Both the position numbers and the translations under genes were made by a program. Below, piece after piece: positions 61,032 to 64,000 of a stretch of 64,000 nt of DNA. The stretch covers positions 3,100,001-3,164,000 of the forward strand of contig NZ_CP033204.1 in the NCBI RefSeq assembly GCF_022701295.1, read 5' to 3'. The first letter of the stretch is position 1; each line of letters opens with the position of its first letter. This DNA is from Sphingopyxis sp. YF1 (lineage in GTDB: Bacteria; Pseudomonadota; Alphaproteobacteria; Sphingomonadales; Sphingomonadaceae). The notes below the pieces were generated by a model, which did not search any database, was not told where the DNA came from, and saw nothing but the letters and a program-made list of their open reading frames with translations.

Positions 61032-62147
61032 TCAGGCGAGTGCCTGTTCCACAGGCACATAATCGGTTCCGACCGCTTCGGCTACGGCCTCGAACGTCAC
61101 CTTTCCATTCCAAACGTTCAAGCCCTGCGCAAGATGCACGTCGCGTTTCAAAGCCTCTTTCCAGCCGAGGTCGGCGATGCGCAGCGCGTGCGGCAGCGTA
61201 ACATTGTTGAGCGCATAGGTGCTGGTACGCGCGACCGCGCCCGGCATGTTCGCGACCGCATAATGGACGATGCCGTCGACCAGATAGGTCGGATCGGCGT
61301 GGGTTGTCGCGTGGCTCGTCTCGAAGCAGCCGCCCTGATCGATCGCGACGTCGACGAGCACCGAGCCCGGACGCATCGTTCCGAGCATCTCGCGCGTCAC
61401 GAGCTTCGGCGCCTCGGCACCGGGGATCAGCACCGCACCGATGACGAGGTCCGCCTCGGCGACGCATTCGGCAAGGTTCGCGCGGTTCGAGAAGCGCGTC
61501 TTGGCGCGCGCCTCGAAAAAGGTGCCGACGCGTTCGAGCACCTCGGGATCGCGGTCGAGGATGGTGACGTCGGCGCCGACCCCCGCCGCCATCTGCGCCG
61601 CGTTGAAACCGACGACGCCGCCGCCGATCACGCACACCTTGCCCGGCGCGACGCCCGGCACGCCGCCGAGCAGCACGCCGCGCCCGCCATGCGCCTTTTC
61701 GAGCGCGGTCGCGCCGGCCTGGATCGACATGCGCCCCGCGACCTGGCTCATCGGCTTCAAGAGCGGTAACCCGCCATGCGGGCTGGTGACGGTTTCATAG
61801 GCGATACACACCGCCCCCGATGCCATCAGGTCGCGCGTCTGGTCGGGGTCGGGTGCAAGGTGGAGATAGGTATAGAGAATCTGTCCGGGGCGCAGCATGG
61901 CGCGCTCGCCGGGCTGCGGTTCCTTCACCTTCACCACCATGTCGCAGGCGGCATAGATTTCCGCAGCAGTGGCGACGATCTCGGCCCCCGCCTCGACATA
62001 GAAGCGGTCGTGCGCGCCGATGCCCTCGCCCGCACCGGTCTCGACCAGCACGCGGTGGCCGTGGACGACCAGTTCGCGCGCGCTTTCGGGGGTCAGGCCG
62101 ACACGATATTCGTGGTTCTTGATTTCCTTGGGGGTACCGATGAGCAT
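61032..62147 (-). CDS. ald: Alanine dehydrogenase
   Basis: 371 residues, NAD-dependent interconversion of alanine with pyruvate and ammonia. N-terminal [16 protein letters not shown], the catalytic Lys in V-V-K-V-K-E-P, His in Y-L-H-L-A-P, and the nucleotide-binding [11 protein letters not shown]. Length typical. GGAGAG lies seven bases before the ATG. A perfect ATAGCGCTAT palindrome sits just upstream. Confidence 0.97.
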   Translation of the reverse strand: MLIGTPKEIKNHEYRVGLTPESARELVVHGHRVLVETGAGEGIGAHDRFYVEAGAEIVATAAEIYAACDMVVKVKEPQPGERAMLRPGQILYTYLHLAPDPDQTRDLMASGAVCIAYETVTSPHGGLPLLKPMSQVAGRMSIQAGATALEKAHGGRGVLLGGVPGVAPGKVCVIGGGVVGFNAAQMAAGVGADVTILDRDPEVLERVGTFFEARAKTRFSNRANLAECVAEADLVIGAVLIPGAEAPKLVTREMLGTMRPGSVLVDVAIDQGGCFETSHATTHADPTYLVDGIVHYAVANMPGAVARTSTYALNNVTLPHALRIADLGWKEALKRDVHLAQGLNVWNGKVTFEAVAEAVGTDYVPVEQALA

Positions 62148-62247
62148 GGGTCGCTCTCCATAGCGCTATAGCGGCAACCGGTGGCCGCGCGGATGCTTCG
62201 CTGTATAGCGTCAACGCGACGCGCAGCGCGAATTTTCGTTCCGCTGG

Positions 62248-62262
62248 TTAACACTGAATTTA
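62248..62262. promoter_or_regulatory. CtrA-box-like site before the chemoreceptor gene
   Basis: TTAA-CACTGAA-TTTA differs at one base from TTAA-N7-TTAA, 90 bp before the ATG. CtrA commonly governs motility and chemotaxis genes in alphaproteobacteria, so the position makes sense. Inference. Confidence 0.35.
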
Positions 62263-62351
62263 CCCCTTCCCCACATAGATCGGTCATGATTTTCGCCGGT
62301 GACAGCGGACGGCAGCGCCGCGCGCCACGACATGGTGAGGGAAGCAGGATC

Positions 62352-63704
62352 ATGGTGAAGGAAAATCCGATTCATAAGCAGCAGATCGACCCGATTGCGA
62401 TGTCGGAGCGCTTTTCCTTCTACGATCTCGACGGACGCCTCGCCGCGAACGGTGCCGAGATTCACGCGATCGTTGCCGGACGCGAGGAAGCGATTGCGCG
62501 GGCCTATTGGGACGCGTTCAACGCCCTTCCCTCGATCGAACGCAAGATCGAGGGCGAGCTCTACGACAGCTATGTCCGCGGCAGCGCGCGGCACACCGCC
62601 TTCAAATACCGCGATCCGGCGGGGCAGGAGGTCGCCACGATCGCCTGCCAGAACACGCATATGGCGCGGCGCGTGAACCTGCCGCTCGCGTCGGTGCTAT
62701 CGTGCATGGCCGAGAGCCAGCGGCTGACGTTCGAATATATCCTCGAGGCATGCGGCGACGATTTGGCGCGGCTGGTCCGCCTGTCGAACGCGCTCAACCG
62801 GCTCGGCCTGCTCGAATATGACATCATGCAGCGCTATGCCGAAAAGCTCGACCGCGCGGTCGTGTCGGGCGAGCGCCATGCGCTCGCGGACGATTTCGAC
62901 CGCTCGATCGCCTCGCTGGTCCAGGACACCGACGGCGTACGGCGCCAGCTTGCCGCGCAGGCGGCTTCGGCCGACCAGGCTGCAAAGGGCATGATCGCCA
63001 AGACGAGCGAAGTCGCCGCGGCGTCCGAACAGTCGGCGATCGCGATGCGCGAGGCCGCATCGACCGCCGCGGGCCTCATCCGCGCGATCGAGGATGCACG
63101 CAGCGAGGTCGAAGCGTCGGCCACCGTCGCGATCCGCGCCTCCGAACAGGCGGGCGAAGCCGTCGCAATGTCGGAAGCGTTGTCGCACCACGCCGAATCG
63201 ATCGAATCGATCCTCGGCCTGATTCGCGAGATTGCGGGACAGACCAACCTGCTGGCGCTCAACGCGACGATCGAAGCCGCCCGCGCGGGCGAATCGGGCC
63301 GCGGCTTTGCCGTGGTGGCGCAGGAGGTGAAGAGCCTCGCCAACGAAACCGCGCGCGCGACCGACGATATCGCGGGCAAGATCACCGCGATCCAGCAGGC
63401 GACGCGCGGATCGGTCGCCGCGAACCAGTCGATCCAGCAGACGATCGTCGAGGTGCAGCAATCGGCGCAGCGCATCCGCGACGCGATGGACGCGCAGGCG
63501 CAAACGGTCACCTCGATCACCGCAGCGGTCGACGAGACCGCGCTCGCCGCCGATTCGATGTCGTCGACCATCGCCAGCATTCGCAACGATTCGGGCATGG
63601 TCGCGGGCGAGATCAGCGTGCTCAGCGAAGAATTCGGCAAGATGGGCGAGCGCCTGAACTCGCTCGAAAAGGCGGCCAGCGAATTCAGCCGCCGGGTCGC
63701 GTAA
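62352..63704 (+). CDS. Soluble methyl-accepting chemotaxis protein with globin-like sensor
   Basis: 450 residues with no membrane helix. The N-terminal 170 residues have the helix pattern of a protoglobin/globin-coupled sensor, with a candidate haem-ligand His in [11 protein letters not shown]. The rest is an MCP signalling coiled coil with the highly conserved hairpin tip [21 protein letters not shown] (about 300-335) that contacts CheA and CheW. It probably senses oxygen or a redox state like HemAT. No other chemotaxis gene is in the window. The haem claim is inferred. Confidence 0.87.
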   Translation: MVKENPIHKQQIDPIAMSERFSFYDLDGRLAANGAEIHAIVAGREEAIARAYWDAFNALPSIERKIEGELYDSYVRGSARHTAFKYRDPAGQEVATIACQNTHMARRVNLPLASVLSCMAESQRLTFEYILEACGDDLARLVRLSNALNRLGLLEYDIMQRYAEKLDRAVVSGERHALADDFDRSIASLVQDTDGVRRQLAAQAASADQAAKGMIAKTSEVAAASEQSAIAMREAASTAAGLIRAIEDARSEVEASATVAIRASEQAGEAVAMSEALSHHAESIESILGLIREIAGQTNLLALNATIEAARAGESGRGFAVVAQEVKSLANETARATDDIAGKITAIQQATRGSVAANQSIQQTIVEVQQSAQRIRDAMDAQAQTVTSITAAVDETALAADSMSSTIASIRNDSGMVAGEISVLSEEFGKMGERLNSLEKAASEFSRRVA

Positions 63705-63714
63705 TCCCCATGAT

Positions 63715-63772
63715 CCCCGGCGAAAGCCGGGGCCTGTCCTGATCCCGGCACGGACCCCGGTTTTCGCCGGGG
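63715..63772. repeat. REPIN-like doublet of 18-bp palindromes
   Basis: CCCCGGCGAAAGCCGGGG (63715-63732) and CCCCGGTTTTCGCCGGGG (63755-63772) in inverted order, 40 bp centre to centre, following the chemoreceptor gene. The same layout as the doublet after the lipoxygenase gene. Confidence 0.88.
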
Positions 63773-63815
63773 AACGACTCTGGCGCAGCGCAGCCCGGGC
63801 CTCTATGGCGAGGCC

Positions 63816-64000
63816 ATGGCAACCCATATCCTGATCACCGGCGCGAGCCGCGGCATCGGCGCCGCGATCGCCGAGGCGCTGACCACCGACGCCGCCAAAA
63901 TCGTCGCACTCGCGAGCGCCGACGGCGACCTCGCCGACCCGGCGATCCCGGACCGCCTGTGGCGAACCAGCCTCGACCGGCTCGATGGCCGCATCGACGT
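63816..64000 (+). CDS. Short-chain dehydrogenase/reductase, partial at the window end
   Basis: The first 61 residues of an SDR protein; the rest lies beyond the window. The N-terminal H-I-L-I-T-G-A-S-R-G-I-G is the TGxxxGxG cofactor motif. The early D-G-D-L-A-D-P segment fits the second Rossmann strand. Substrate cannot be told. Confidence 0.85.
   Translation, partial: MATHILITGASRGIGAAIAEALTTDAAKIVALASADGDLADPAIPDRLWRTSLDRLDGRID

Noticed and set aside
62160..62169. Palindrome ATAGCGCTAT just before alanine dehydrogenase, as an operator.
   Set aside because: Only 10 bp, next to the ribosome-binding site, and matching no regulator motif I know; chance is a fair explanation.
1..64000. CRISPR arrays, rRNA genes, riboswitches or prophage modules.
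   Set aside because: No regular repeat-spacer array, no rRNA sequence, no recognised riboswitch fold and no phage structural genes were found. The adhesin repeats are coding and contiguous, not spaced by unique spacers.

Overview
The window is high-GC chromosomal DNA from an alphaproteobacterium of the order Sphingomonadales, most likely Sphingopyxis or a close relative. This rests on the large TonB-dependent receptor, the gene chain proA-nadD-rsfS-rlmH-envC-ctpA-dsbB-coq7, the GAF-type free methionine sulfoxide reductase, and a bacterial lipoxygenase of the kind reported from Sphingopyxis. Genus placement is inference. There is no sign of plasmid or phage replication genes; the material is core genome with several accessory patches.

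Layout. 1-4.3 kb: a TetR regulator, a GPH-type sugar symporter and a GH3 beta-glucosidase in one direction, closed by a decayed IS5-family element whose first base supplies the GH3 stop codon. 5.4-12.1 kb: a two-component system facing away from a TonB-dependent receptor and a PhoA-type alkaline phosphatase, which look like a regulated scavenging unit. 12.3-20.1 kb: a membrane Ser/Thr kinase with a TPR-like C-terminus, an ECF sigma factor meeting it tail to tail (both stop codons in one CTAG), and, divergent from the sigma gene, a 1518-residue YadA-like trimeric autotransporter. This three-gene locus is the best candidate for an uncharacterised regulatory system in the window. 20.1-20.5 kb: tRNA-Arg(TCT) with a serine-recombinase fragment at its 3' side, a scar of integration.

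20.5-31.6 kb: a queuosine-precursor transporter, purQ and purS, an iron patch (bfd, bfr and an unknown small gene, with Fur-like palindromes), an M16 metalloprotease, a diguanylate cyclase, the lipoxygenase, and purC. 31.8-35.6 kb: an enoyl-CoA hydratase behind a LiuR-like palindrome, a PhoD phosphatase and a DUF3667 membrane protein. 35.8-42.4 kb: the proA to coq7 run, tightly packed with ATGA-type overlaps, covering proline and NAD synthesis, ribosome maturation, cell-division hydrolase control, periplasmic proteolysis, disulfide formation and ubiquinone synthesis.

42.5-64 kb: two secreted proteins of unknown function, a periplasmic S9 peptidase, pmbA with an inositol-monophosphatase-family gene, the alpha ribosomal cluster rpsM-rpsK-rpoA-rplQ, a small XRE regulator, an ABC-F ATPase, a prolyl oligopeptidase, msrC, three small exported glycine-zipper or DR-rich proteins, alanine dehydrogenase with a small membrane protein, a soluble globin-like chemoreceptor, and the start of a short-chain dehydrogenase cut by the window end. 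Short palindromic repeats, including REPIN-like doublets, lie in several intergenic gaps.
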